Source: Membranipora membranacea (taxonomy: Eukaryota; Bryozoa; Gymnolaemata; Cheilostomatida; Membraniporidae). Taken from it: a stretch of 64,000 nt of DNA. Shown here one piece after another: positions 40,860-55,100 of this stretch. Position 1 is the first letter of the stretch, and each line of letters begins with the position of its first letter. The stretch lies in the NCBI GenBank assembly GCA_914767715.1, contig OU612072.1:1550001-1614000 (forward strand), given 5' to 3'. A program made the position numbers and the translations under genes. The notes under the pieces are model-generated. The model did not search any database. It was not told the DNA's origin and saw only the letters and a program-made list of their open reading frames with translations.

Positions 40860-43131
40860 ATGGATGGTGCTGTGTCTCTACTTAGAAGTGCTGTGATTGC
40901 TTGTGCTGAACCTCTCACTAAACCACAGCAGAGACAGGAGGCCTATCAGGTAATAACTTCTATTGTCATTTAGACACTCATAAGATTATGACTGAATATA
41001 ACAATACAACCTGGTCCTTTCAACACAAGCTGTGAGATTACCAATAGTATGTTACATCCAGCCAGTTTGTGAATGGTAGCTGAGGCAAGCAAATTAAATG
41101 GCATAATTACTCCTATTTAGGCCCAATTATAACCATCTCCCAAAAACGAGTACAAAGGTGAAGAAGGTAGCCTTTTTCCAGCTACGAAAATTTGCTCAAT
41201 ATAACGAGGCTAAAACATTTTAAAGCTTAGTAGAATCCTTTAAATTTCCCTCAAATTTTTTTCTCTCATCATCTATAGAGAGTAATCATAAACCCCATCA
41301 AAGCTCAATTATCATTTTTCCAAAACTAACTACCTTTTTTTTGGCCACATCAATTTGATCAATTCTGCTTAGTACAGATGACACAATGTCATGATATCTT
41401 AGTATTGACAATGTACAGGACTTGCATTCGTCTCTATATCAGCAATCTGTTACTGATGAACCTGTCACTCAATGCTTGTATCTAACGATAATTAAATATT
41501 GATGTACCTTGATGTTTTTTGTAGGTTTGTGAGGAGTTTAAATCGACATGTGCTGAGAATATTCAGGTCATACTGATATTAATCAGCCCCGAGGAATCTC
41601 ACAATGTCAGACACTATGCATTATCTATGATAGAACACATCATCAAGTAAGTAACTGTACTGCAAACATCATCAAGTAAGTAACTATACTGTAAACTGTA
41701 AAATTTCATCGCATGTGCACCATATTCCCCAAGGTCAGTAAGGCCTCGAGATGTGTTTCAAGAAACATCGATATATTCAAACTAACTGATTTTTTTCTCG
41801 TAAAGTAAACAGTAAACATGATAACTTATAGGCATGCAGGATATTCAACCTGGTGTTGAGAATAATGCAATAAGAGAAACTCAGCAGTAGGTGAATGGTG
41901 TTGGTGTAAGGCAGTATGCAATATACACACTGACATCATCATCATCATGTAACTCATTGTATATTTTAGAAATTTAACTTTTTTCTATTCTTTTCACCCA
42001 GATATCAGTGGAACAATTTAGCTGTACTTGATAAGCAGCAGCTTAAGAATGTGTGTATGGATATTATACATAAGGTGAGTTACTTAGCAGATCAGTAGAT
42101 ATATCCTCTTTTTATGAACTTAGTGTTACAAAATAATAGATCATCAGTCTGTGCAGACTATAATGAGTCATAGATGTACAGGTATGACATAATAAAATAC
42201 CAACAACAGAGTTCTGATTTTTGTATTCGGTTTGTGTTTTGATGATATTTTGGTCTAAAGATATTAACACAATTTCCGGATTCAAAATAATAAGGCGTTG
42301 CGCAACCAACAGAGAATCGCGACCATCGTTCAAAGTGGACATGTTATCGCTGTTTTTTAGATAAGCCGAGATGAACCTATATATATTGGGGACTCGATAG
42401 CTAAATGTGTTGTGGAGATAGTCAAGAGAGAATGGCCACAAAACTGGCCCTCATTTATCGATGAGATGGGACAACTCGGTACAACACCTGATGTATGTCT
42501 ATTATTTTAACTTCACTGTGATGTGTGTATGCAGAAAACAGTAGATGACTACACTCACAATTCTATGAGTAACAAAGCAGTTCATCGCTAGTATTGCATC
42601 TCATTATAGTGCGGTAACCAGCTCATGCTACTGTTTTTATTAAATGAAAATCTGCATTTATGTACCTGATAATATTGTAAAGTTTGTGATATGAAATGGG
42701 ACCGATTAATCCAATATCTAAATTGTAGATAATTACCATTGCTCCCTGATATAAATGCAAGGTTTATAACTCTGCAGCCTGAAAACAGATCAGCGTATCA
42801 TAACTCCATAATTGTTTACCATCTAATAATTCATAGAGAATAATTTATAGAGGATTGTCTGATATTTTAGTACCGTAAGACAGACATAGTAATGAGGGTG
42901 TTACTGAGGTTAGCTGAGGATGTAGTTATACTGAATACTATCGAACACGCTCAGAGGAGAAAGGATATACAAGCTGCTCTCACTGAATCACTCAAAACTG
43001 TACTACCATTTCTAGTGAAGAGCTTGCAAGAACTTATACTGAAAAGGAAAAATGTGAGTCATCATTGTGATGTGATGTGTACATGCCAACATTTATAGTC
43101 TTTTGGCCATTATTATTATATTTCATTTGCC

Positions 43132-43166
<35 letters not shown>

Positions 43167-46100
43167 GAAATATAGAGAATACAACTCTCCATAGCTGGTG
43201 TATCTTCCATGTGATGAACTCTCAGTAGGCCATTTTGTTGATAGCTTTCTTGATTTGTTTGAACCTGACTGAAAAAAATTCATACCTACACAACTCTCAA
43301 ATTAAAGGGCAACCAAATGCAGCAGCAATGCATAAATGGGCAGTAAAGAATGTGCTAGGCAGCATCAGCTTTGTGCATGACGCGGTGCAAAACTCAATGT
43401 AGTTGCTGACTCTAAGCTGGGTAACACTTCAGTTTAGGGGAGGTTCCAAGACATTGCAGTAATAATGATAGAGCACAGGCTTAATAATAACAGGAACAGG
43501 AAATTGCTCTGTGGTATTCTATTTTAGCTGAGTTTGAGTAGCTGATGGATGAAATGTTTCATAAGAATTCTGGCTGAATAATCATCCGAATTGGATTTCA
43601 TCTTTTTCCCTATGTAGAAGGTGCAATCTGCTATCAATCAATGAGAAGTTTTTTGAAACCCTGGTTGCCCTTTAAACTTATGCTGACTGAGTTATGATGT
43701 AGCAGATTACCCTCACTTCTGATCACCCTGCGTACCTTATAAACCCATCAGACCCTAATAATGACATGTTCAGAGTTTCACTCGAAGTTTCCGACAACAG
43801 ATTGACTTGCTCTGTTTTATAGACTGAGGACCATACGCAGAGGGATATATTACACAGGCTTATAGTTACCACACTGGATACTATGATGGGATATGTCGGG
43901 TGGTGTGACGCCTCCCTCATATCAGCTGATGATAATCTACTCATGCAGGTAGGAATACAGCCGGACCAGCATGAGATGAATCTGACTGTCAGAAAATTTA
44001 AAGATATTTTACTTGTTATCTCTTGTTCAGCTTTCAGCCTTTTTTTGGAACAAAAATTACCTGAAGGCTTTTTCCTGTTATAACCATTAATTTCGCTCGG
44101 TGTCGCCATTGGTATCTACACATAATTGTTTTTTGTTACGTTTGAAATACCACAGTTATACATTAAAAGTTACTCCTATATTTGATTTCTTGTGCACCTG
44201 CTCTTCATTTCTCTGTCCTACATTATTACAGATACTTCTGGGTAATCTGACAGACACCTGTATTCAGATGTCATGTGTAGAGTGTCTACTTGTCATCACA
44301 TACAGACATGGTAATCCTGAATCTCTGACACCTGTCCTAACACTATACTATCAACAAGCATTAGATACAATAACTCAAGTCACACAGTAAGTTCTGTTAT
44401 AGATCAGAAAGGATATTTATGAGCCTTGGATATCTTGTGTTTTCGGCAAAAAGATTCTCTGACCCTTATGGATGAGTTGATAACATTCTGAGTAGCCTAT
44501 GTAAACATTTTATTTTAGTTTTACGTAAATATCCCCTCTGTTGCTTACCAGTAATGATGCTCATAAGCCTCAATTGCTAAAGAACCTGTCAATTTGAAAC
44601 TCCCCATAAATATCTGTTGTTTATCATGAAATCATCGCTAATATTGTTTGTTGTATCATATAATGTACCGTCACAATTTCCACTGACTCATCTTATATTA
44701 CATTTCAGAGTCACTATGCAATCAGCCAGCAGTAATATTAATCAGTACGTGTTCCTGAAACGTCTCTGTCAGCTAATTATAAGTATGGGGGAACAACTCG
44801 TTAATCTGATGGTAAGTCGAAGTTAAAATCTTACAGCTTTCTGCTAGCAATCCTATACCTGAAAAGGTCCATGATTTGGCTGTGATAGTGATATTGAATG
44901 AATGAATGAACAGTGATAGTGTCATCAAGGGCAAACAATAGACAGTTTTCTGGGCCCGTATTTATGCATCAAGTCTCCAGTTTGGTACTTTTAACCCACG
45001 CCGCATAGGAAAAACCTGCTGAAAGAGGGTTATCTTGAAAACCGCTTATGTTAGGATAAAAATGATTTTTGATTCAGAGTCTGCACCATTGAAAATTTGT
45101 TTTATTTATAAACATTCAAGCCTCCAATGATTTGGAAACCCTGTCTCACAGGGTTTCCAAATCATTGGAGGCTTGAATGTTTATAAATCTTAATTTTAGC
45201 TACGAAACTCATGAAACATTCTGCCAAATTGTTCGCGAAACAGGCAGAAAATGCTATAATTGACTATCCAAATATTGAAATTATTTCCCAAACTTTGTCC
45301 ACATGAGATTTCAATGCTGCAGATTCTGAATCAAAAATAATTTTTATCCTATTATAAGCGGTTTTCAAGATAAACCTCTTTTCAGCACGTTTTTCCTATG
45401 TGGCGTGGGTTAGAAGTACCAAACTGGAGAGAGGGCAACTCCGAATTGAGGCCTAAATCAGAGCTCAGAAAACTGTCTATTGGCAATACCATACGGTTTT
45501 TGATTGAGAAAGCCTGGTTTGATTGAGTTGCCCCATTAATATCAAGGAGAAGGCAACTCTAAGTATTTATATCTTAATTTGGTGTATGCTGGGAGGGAGG
45601 GTGGTGTATGAATTACTTTCATCATCATCGATGTTTATTTAGTAGGTAGGAGCCATATCGGGGACAGATCAGTTTTTTTAGGGCTTTTGTGATCTCACAT
45701 CCCATGACAGTCGATCTGCACAGTAATTTATATTTTCAGACCAAAGATCCGGCCACTTACAATCTACCGGAGACATTCCCACAATACTTCAAGCTCTTAC
45801 TCACTCTCACTTCTCACAGCAGCTTATTTATAGCATCTTCATGTACAGAATTTCTAGTCATATTAGTGAGAGCCATTAAGAAGAATCCATTCTTACACGA
45901 TGAAATGATGGAACTATGCAACATACTATATACTAAAATACACAAGGTAATATTCTCGTCTGTTTATGCAGTCCCCCTACTGAGGTGTACGTAGGGCTGT
46001 CCATAGGTGCACATATAATCCTTGATATGTCTCTCATATCATTCGCTTGAACTCGAAATTGGAATTTCTACATCATAGAAATCAGAACTGTGATATATAT

Positions 46101-49100
46101 TTGTGGATATCTATGACATCACTGCAAGATTTTTAATATAATTAATAGAGAATAGTGAATCCAGTGGCCACCGTCTAACAAGGCTTAGTGGTGCCCAACT
46201 GTGTCAAGATTCACGAGGTAGCCTGCCTCGTTTGTCATGATAGTGATATATTTCATATTTTAGATCGGATCGCCTTCTGATCCGACAAATCCAGAATGTC
46301 TCGATTATGATGATGAGACTGACTGGCTCAATGGTTTCTACAGTAAGTAATCCTGTCATATTAACCCAACAACTGATTTTAAATTTTACACCTCTTGTCT
46401 GACCACATTGTATCTTCAGATGTTAAATTTTACACCTCTTGTCTGACCAAATTGTATCTTCAGATGTTAAATTTTACACCTCTTGTCTGACAACATTTAA
46501 ATTTTACACCTCTTGTCTGACCACATTGTATCTTCAGATGTTAAATTTTACCTCTGTTATTACATTTTATTTGGCAGACAATATTATCCTGGTCTGATGC
46601 TTTACTAAGAGTGCCAAAGATTTTACCACAAAAGTCGGGGGGGGGGGGGGGATAAATGTATGTTGGTGTAAATTTCTGCAAATTTGAAATATTGGAGGTA
46701 CACAAAGCCACATAATTCACATTAGATTGATTTGTAGATTTTGCGGACATAGTTAATGAATCAGTAATAGACACAAAGTGATCTGATTTATCTGATGCAT
46801 TCACACAACTTACCCGATGACTTTGTTCTTTGTAGAAATGAAGACTAACATTGTCGATGTGATTTATGTCCTGAAGACTTTAAAGCACCAAGAACTACTT
46901 ATTATGTGTCTCAAACACATAGCAGATATGCATACTACAGCTCAACAACTCTACTCTGGTAAGTACAGATATCCATACTACAGCTCAACAACTCTACTCT
47001 GGTAAGTACAGATATGCATACTACAGCTCAACAACTCTACTCTGGTAAGTACAGATATCCATACTACAGCTCAACAACTCTACTCTGGTAAGTACAGATA
47101 TCCATACTACAGCTCAACAACTCTACTCCGGTAAGTACAGATATCCATACTACAGCTCAACACCTCTACTCTGGTAAGTACAGATATCCATACTACAGCT
47201 CAACAACTCTACTCCGGTAAGTACAGATATCCATACTACAGCTCAACAACTCTACTCTGGTAAGTACAGATATCCATACTACAGCTCAACAACTCTACTC
47301 CGGTAAGTACAGATATCCATACTACAGCTCAACACCTCTACTCTGGCAAGTACAGATATCCATACTACAGCTCAACAACTCTACTCTGGTAAGTACAGAT
47401 ATCCATACTACAGCTCAACAACTCTACTCCGGTAAGTACAGATATCCATACTACAGCTCAACACCTCTACTCCGGTAAGTACAGATATCCATACTACAGC
47501 TCAACAACTCTACTCTGGTAAGTACAGATATGCATACTACAGCTCAACAACTCTACTCTGGTAAGTACAGATATGCATACTACAGCTCAACAACTCTACT
47601 CTGGTAAGTACAGATATCCATACTACAGCTCAACAACTCTACTCTGGTAAGTACAGATATGCATACTACAGCTCAACAACTCTACTCTGGTAAGTACAGA
47701 TATCCATACTACAGCTCAACAACTCTACTCTCGTAAGTACAGATATCCATACTACAGCTCAACAACTCTACTCTGGTAAGTACAGATATGCATACTACAG
47801 CTCAACACCTCTACTCTGGTAAGTACAGATATCCATACTACAGCTCAACAACTCTACTCTGGTAAGTACAGATATCCATACTACAGCTCAACAACTCGAC
47901 TCTCGTAAGTACAGATATCCATACTACAGCTCAACAACTCTACTCTGGTAAGTACAGATATCCATACTACAGCTCAACAACTCTACTCTCGTAAGTACAG
48001 ATATCTATACTACAGCTCAACAACTCTACTCTGGTAAGTACAGATATCCATACTACAGCTCAACAACTCTACTCTGGTAAATAGATTATTATAAACCACA
48101 AGTTCTGATTGAATTAGCTCATTCATGGTGGCTCGCTGCCAGTCGAATGGCCTGGATTGATATGGGAACTCTGATTTGACGTTGCTCCCCCTTTGAGTCT
48201 GTCTGAATAACTTGAATCCATGTGTCCATGATTCCACTGAAAATCTGATCTTTACCAACACAACACAAGCAGCATATTGCCTTATTGAAAAAAATGTGAA
48301 ACTGGTCAGCACAAGATAAGTCTAACATTAGTAATTACAATTACAATACTTGTATGAGTATAAACTTTTTTCATGGTTTGGTGTGGTTTATGTGAAGTTA
48401 AAGCTTCTAATTTTCCTCATCTCATGCCATGATCTGCTTGCCATCCCAATATGCTCAAGTTGTTAAGCAGGTGAAGGTCTATCAACATGTGTATATAACC
48501 TACAAGACCAGGGAACATTCATACACAGTGCGATTGTGTACAGTATTTGTGCGATAAAACCTTGTTGTTTCAATGTTTTTAATTTTTTTACAGGTCCCAT
48601 CCAGTCACCATGTGATTTGAAGTCAGAATTTTTCATACGACTGGATGCCATTAATAATTTTGTGCATGCCTGCCTGAAGAATTCTCCTCCAATAGCAGAT
48701 TTAACAGCTATCCAGATATTTCAATCACTGCTCAATACTACTGTACAGGTTAGACTGCTAGGGGTCTTGTCCCCAAATCGCTCACTTATCCAAAAAACTA
48801 CATCCTGTGTCAACAATTTGGTAACAAATTTGTCTATTCGAAGGACAAAATGACCATTATGTTGGAGCAAAGGAATAGTGATAATTTGCTACAAAAACCT
48901 TGCTCATTCTAATTGAAATCCCACCTGCCTCACTACCAGAAGCTGCCTGTGTTCTTTGTGAAGCTCGGTAATACTACTTTTTGAGCCTCTATTTTTTATA
49001 TCACTTATTGACAGGAGCCTCAGGTTCTCGGTCTAATCCTCTCCTGTATATCAGCTCTGTTTCCTGTTCTGCCTCATGTGGAGAAATCTGTACTCGAACA

Positions 49101-52100
49101 TCTACTCAAAAAGGTATGTGCATGTTCCTTAGGGAGTTTTGTGTTTGTTTGTGTGCCTGTATGTGTTTGCCTCTTTGCGGCCAAAATTTGCCGACTAATT
49201 GAAATTGTTATAATGTAAATTTTCGGATGACTGTTTCAGAATGGGCCAGGAAACCATAGCTTTTATTTGATATGAATAATATATGGTTGTGACTGAGAAG
49301 CGATAGCGAGTTAATCTCTTTTAATGAGAATTTGACTATTTAGTAGGACCCCAGTCTACAGTTTGATAAAGTAGATAATGCAGAAATCTGTTATCTTTGC
49401 AGTGGGCATTTTAATTTATAAAAGGATCCGCTGACTATTAGTTTTCCTTGATGCTGGGAAAATGCTGACTTGCTATTTAAAGTTGATACACTTTTAAGTA
49501 TCACGCTGACTGTTTCTTAATTTATAGATATTCGACTTGGTGAATTTCCGTATCGAAGCATCAAGTAATCTTCCAGACAAATTTAGGATAGACCTGGCTA
49601 GGCATTCCAGTGCTGTGTTCATCAAACTGGCTACACTTTACCCACAACTACTAACGGTAAGTTTGTCTGAAGTAAATCTATAATTAGACAATGTTGACAA
49701 GTCATTCAGTTAAAAACATTTTGATCAAAATTCTTTGTTTATCTCTGTATCAATACTTAACCATTTTGAAAGGGTGAAAATCAACCAAAGTGATGGTGTA
49801 GCCTTATGGTCAGATAGTGTGTGACTAGTGTGGCGATTACCTGAATGTTTGATTTCAAAGTTGTTACTGTTCGCACTGGCGACACTGACTGATCGATCAC
49901 ACCGATTTGGAACATAAGCCGCCCACAGGGCAGCAAACCAGGCGGTGGGAGAGCGATTGGGTCCAAATATTTGCAGAATCAACCTTGTCATCTGCTCATC
50001 AGGCATATAACTAACTTTGTCATTCTGCTCATAAGATTTTTTAAAATCAGATTTGATCAAAAGAGGGAGTGGCTTTATGGTCATAGAGATATCTATTCAC
50101 CATGTAACATAAGATGAGGCAGTGGATTTTGTGTTTGACATTATGCCAAATCGAACTCTAATATGACAGCCAAGGAACTATAAACTGCATCTTTGGGTTG
50201 GAGTATCAGGCTTAGATTGTAGTAATAGACAGAGAGCTGATCAAAATCTATGTCGCAAAATTTGATTTGGTAAGGTATCAGTCATACAGTATCAACGCAA
50301 GAAAATATGCTAAATGACAAATATTCATAAGGTATAGAGTATATACAATCTAGTTTGAATATACATGACTCTCTGTCATACTTATTGGGGAGCCGCAAAA
50401 TGTGCTGGATTGTACGTTACCGGATCGATAGTTGTATCGCGTGACGAGCTATGTGGGTCTAAATCTATATGTTCATGTGTGGTGTGCAGACAGAGTTTAT
50501 GTGTCATTGTTGACCTGAATTCTGCCGTTTGTTCTGTCTCCTCGAGCTGTATATCTCGGTTTGTTTTACGAAACACATCATACAGATCATCATATTTCTG
50601 CGAGTTTCTGAGATGCTTTGCAAACAGAGGTATCATCATATTCCTCTTGGCTCGGCTGCCATTCACAGTTGCCATCAGTACCATCGTGTCACTGTATTTG
50701 ACATCAAAGTGGGGATCTATACTTTCGCTGTTCTTTGCGTCTTCATCCTCAGCTATTTCTAGAATGCACAGGATAGGAGAAAGTGGAGAGTACTAACCAA
50801 GTCGGTGGATGTTGGCTGAAAGACGGAAGTCTAACGACGATATCGTTTCTGATGATGATAGGGAATGCATTAGGGCCCAAAATTATTAAAGTTCAATGCT
50901 AACAATCATAGCTGTTTCAACAGTTGCTCTGTAAGTTCCCCAATATATGAGTGTGAGAAAACTTAAGTCAAATAATAAATGTTCTGACTCTAGGGTAGCT
51001 TAGGTTTGGGTTAGGAGACTATTTAGAGAGTGAACTTATCTGTAAAAATGCACATTTGCTTTACTTTGCAACTGCATCCGCTATTATAGCCATGTTATAC
51101 ATTATGTACAAACCATAACACTCGCTTAAAGTTCGATTGTTCTCAATTCAGAGTCGATTACCAACACGCACCTTTCAGGAAACCATTTTCATTTTGGCAG
51201 GCTTAAATGAGTAGTACCTGGTAATTAATAATACAGTAAATGAATTTATTCAAGGTTTTGAGTCCGTATCATGTCCTACTTATTGCAAAAACCATAGACA
51301 GTTTGTACTTGCAACCTTGAAATTGCAGAGAGCTAGACTATGTAGTCAGAGACAAGACAAGCTAAATATCCAGGCATGGATGGCGTGAGGTCCCGATTCT
51401 ATAAAGCTTCAATTTATCTATTTCTCAGCTTAAAAAAATATAGGAGATATGATAATAATGGTCTTACAGCAAAGCTGAACCTACTTTTGGTTTCCCATTG
51501 AGGTATCCCGAGTTCATCTGCATAAGAATGTCATTTATGCTGACTGGTTTATCTTTGGCTTGGACTGCTCCTCGTTGGCCATGGCTCATGATTATCACTA
51601 TCAGTGCGGAGAGTTCAGGGTGTGACTCCTGTTGTCTTCGAATAGCTGCTAACATTCCCTCCCTTGTCAGGTCACCTTGAAGTGAGCCACGTAAGTTGAA
51701 TTTTCTGATTGTTTTGCTAAGTTCTTCCAGCTCATCGTCCGCGCCTGGCCTATCAGCAGTTGTGTACATCACAAGAACAACCGGTAGTGTGGGCAGGTAG
51801 TATAGATCCTCCTGTAGAGTGGCATCAGTCCAGTCTAAGAATTGTCTCACATTCTCTGTTGTTGCTACTTGGTACACTGTACGATTACTCTCATCTGTCT
51901 GGACGAGGAGACTCCTCTTTTGTCTCTCACTAACTTCCGATAAGAGTAATTTGATCTCCGGTAGTTGACCTCTTGCCGCCAATCGATGAAGTAATTTGGT
52001 GCCCTCAGCAAAATGAGGGATGAGGTTCTTCTTTTCATTTTCCTTTTGTCCTAGCAAAAAAATGAGTGATAAGCATTAAACATCAGTTTTCATTCCCAAC

Positions 52101-55100
52101 ATTCAACAGCAGATATAAATCTAACGCTCCCTCTCTAGGTTTACCCTTTGTGAGGTGAAACGCCATTTTCTTTGTTGCTTGGTGATGAGAGTATCAGGTG
52201 TTCACCATAGTCTTCTACATTGACATTACAGCTGGGAGTTTGGGACAAATATGTTAAACTTCCTGAATGCAGGTATTCGCCGTAGGGCTGCCCTGAGATA
52301 ATGTTATCTGTTCCTGAAGAGTGATGTGAATGACATTGCAGCATATTTAGATGACAGGGCAGATAACAGCATACTACTTGACCTATCAGAACCGATATTT
52401 ATATCAAATGCCAAAGTTTATAACAGTCTCATGATGCAGTAAATCACCATGTTAAAAATACCGAAAGATGAAAAGGTTCCTATTACTGTCACATTTTTGA
52501 CACCAGCAGGCAAAAATACTTCAGTCTTCTTTGTCATTGGCTGACTTGCTGGCTATGTAGTGCAAATTGAATCCTTTCAGGTTCGCTTTTGAGATTCATG
52601 TACAGGTTGTGAATGATCAGTGACTGATTGATCCGGCGCTAGTAACATACCTGAGAGTATCTGTATGCAGCGCCACCAGTGTCCCAAGTCTTCTGCTGCC
52701 AGCTCCTGGATTCTGTTTCCATCTTTGTTTTCAATGCGAGATAATTGCTGCCTATCGGAATCGTTTAATGTAGTGAGCATTGTACTCAAGAGTTCAGGTG
52801 ATCTGAGCTCAACAGCAAGATGCAGCGCCGTATTACCGTCCTGGTCTGCCACATTAATGAAATTTAACCTCTCGTCAATGTCAACCTGCTCTAGAACAAA
52901 ATTTACTAGAGCTACATCCCTGTGATATATTGCTGTATGCAATGGCGTGGCACCGTTATGGTCTTGAAGCCACATTAAAGGTGAAACTGCCTTCCTCTGT
53001 AGGACACTGAATATTTTAATAAATAAATCTGCTCTGCTCTTCCGTACAGCCTCATGAAACGCTGTTTCTCCATGACTGTTGCGTACCCCTAGGAGACTAG
53101 TTATCTCAGGCTCCGGTAGCAACTCAAGTATAGCTGTGAGTTCACATTCTGTGGCTTTATGAATAACAGTCTCACCCATTTTGTTCTTCATGCCTAGCAA
53201 AGTCAATAAAGGTTTTCGGTCCCCTTGAACAGCTGTCAGAAGCTTCGTCAAGAATGGAAAGAAAACTTTGAAGACTGTCGATTTTCTCACAGCAAAATGG
53301 AGTGGTGTTTCATTAGCCTCATTTTGAATTGATAGCAATATCTCAAGATCAGCTGCGTTAAGTGACAGCAACAGAGGTTTCAGATATAATTCAGATTCTT
53401 TTCTAACAATGATTGTGTGTAACATTGTATCTCCCATGTGGTCGATATGCCTGCCAAATATAATAGTGGCGGGCATCTGCTGGCGTAGTACCTCCACCAG
53501 TTTGTCTGATGGGATATATTCAATGAGTTTGCTGATGTTCTCTGGGTTGTGGGTATTTCGACCCAATGCCCAATGTAGCGGTGAGTACCCAGAATTATTT
53601 GCTATCTGTAAGGCGCTGACCAAGGTCTGTGTAGGATAAAAAGAAACCATCATAATCATTTCAACTAGCGCAGTGTGTCCATTTGCTAGGCTGTTATGTA
53701 ATGATGTATTTCCAGATTTGTCTTTGATGATGAGCAAAGAACCCAGAATATTAGAACCAAGTTTATTTTGGCATGAGCTGAAAAGGGTCAGCAGGCCTTC
53801 TGCCCCTCCTATATGTAGCAATGTTTGCCCTTGACAGTCTTGCAATTTTAGCAATTCCAGCCAATCTTCATTTCTCACCAGCCTCAAGATACCATGTACC
53901 ATTTGGGAATCACGGGCTACATTGTGCAGAATAGTCTGACCGCTACCATCCTGCATTCTGAGAAGCTGTAGCCGATGATGATTATCAAGCATTCCGAGCA
54001 GGGAAATGGTGTCAGGAATCTCTGATCTGAGTTTATTTGATTTCTCTGTCAAGACAGCGATATGAAGAGGGGTGAGGCCATCTTTGTCCTGCCTGCTTAG
54101 TACGTTAACTAGGTATTCTTGTGTGACTGGGGGCTTTGGAACAGATTTAACATAATCACACATGTTGGACATCCCAATCATAGATGATAGATGGATAGGT
54201 GTGTAGCCGTAGAGAATTGCAAATGCGAGGATCATATGGCCAGCTATATTCATTTCATCAATATCATCTGTATCCATGGCAGAAAGTTCCTGCAAGCACA
54301 ACGGGTGCGTCATGATGAGTTCAACATTATCCATTCCAGTTTGGCTATCTTCAAATAGTGAGCTGTGAATTGCCTTACTGATTTTTGCATCAAATACACA
54401 TGTTACATCAGCTCCTACATATTTGTTATCCAACAGAGTGATTGCCGTCCCGAGCTTAGGGTATATAGATTTTGCTAGACTCCGTATTTCTTCTCCATCT
54501 CGTTTGAGGAGTGCTTCTCGAAACTTCCGAGTTCCCTCATTAGCCTCCATGATCTCTTGCACACAAAACAGCTGTGGTTGAATATTTAGCAGCTGCACGT
54601 AGCTGTCTTGACACTGATAATGAAACTGCTATTGTTAGCATGTGCAATGATAAGATTCAAGTGATATCATCTTTAGATAACACCAGGAAGAAACAAATGC
54701 TTTGGCTATTTTAGGTGATGAAGGAAAAGATGAGTGCTATGCATTGTACTAAGATTTGTACTCAGGAAGTCCATAATGAATTTCACTTAGCTCTCTGAAC
54801 AGTTATATTGACTGAACAAACATCCTCAGGAAATATATTTTCAATGAACCGTGCTTTGTGATTCTATGATATTTTGCAATCGATTATGACACATTGCAAG
54901 TTCATGTTAGCAGATGTTTGCGGAATATACCATGATCCATCAGTCATGTTTATTATTCAGATTTATGGATCAGTATAGTACAGTACAGTATGGTAGATAT
55001 TATAGAGGAATTCAAGTGTAACTTCATGGGTCAAAATCTAATCTTATAGTGTATGATGAGAAACTAAATACAAGGAAGATAACTGTACCGTAGATATGGA

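Noticed and set aside
46923-48079. CRISPR-like regular array
   Set aside because: The units are contiguous with no unique spacers, and they copy an exon-intron border of a eukaryotic gene.
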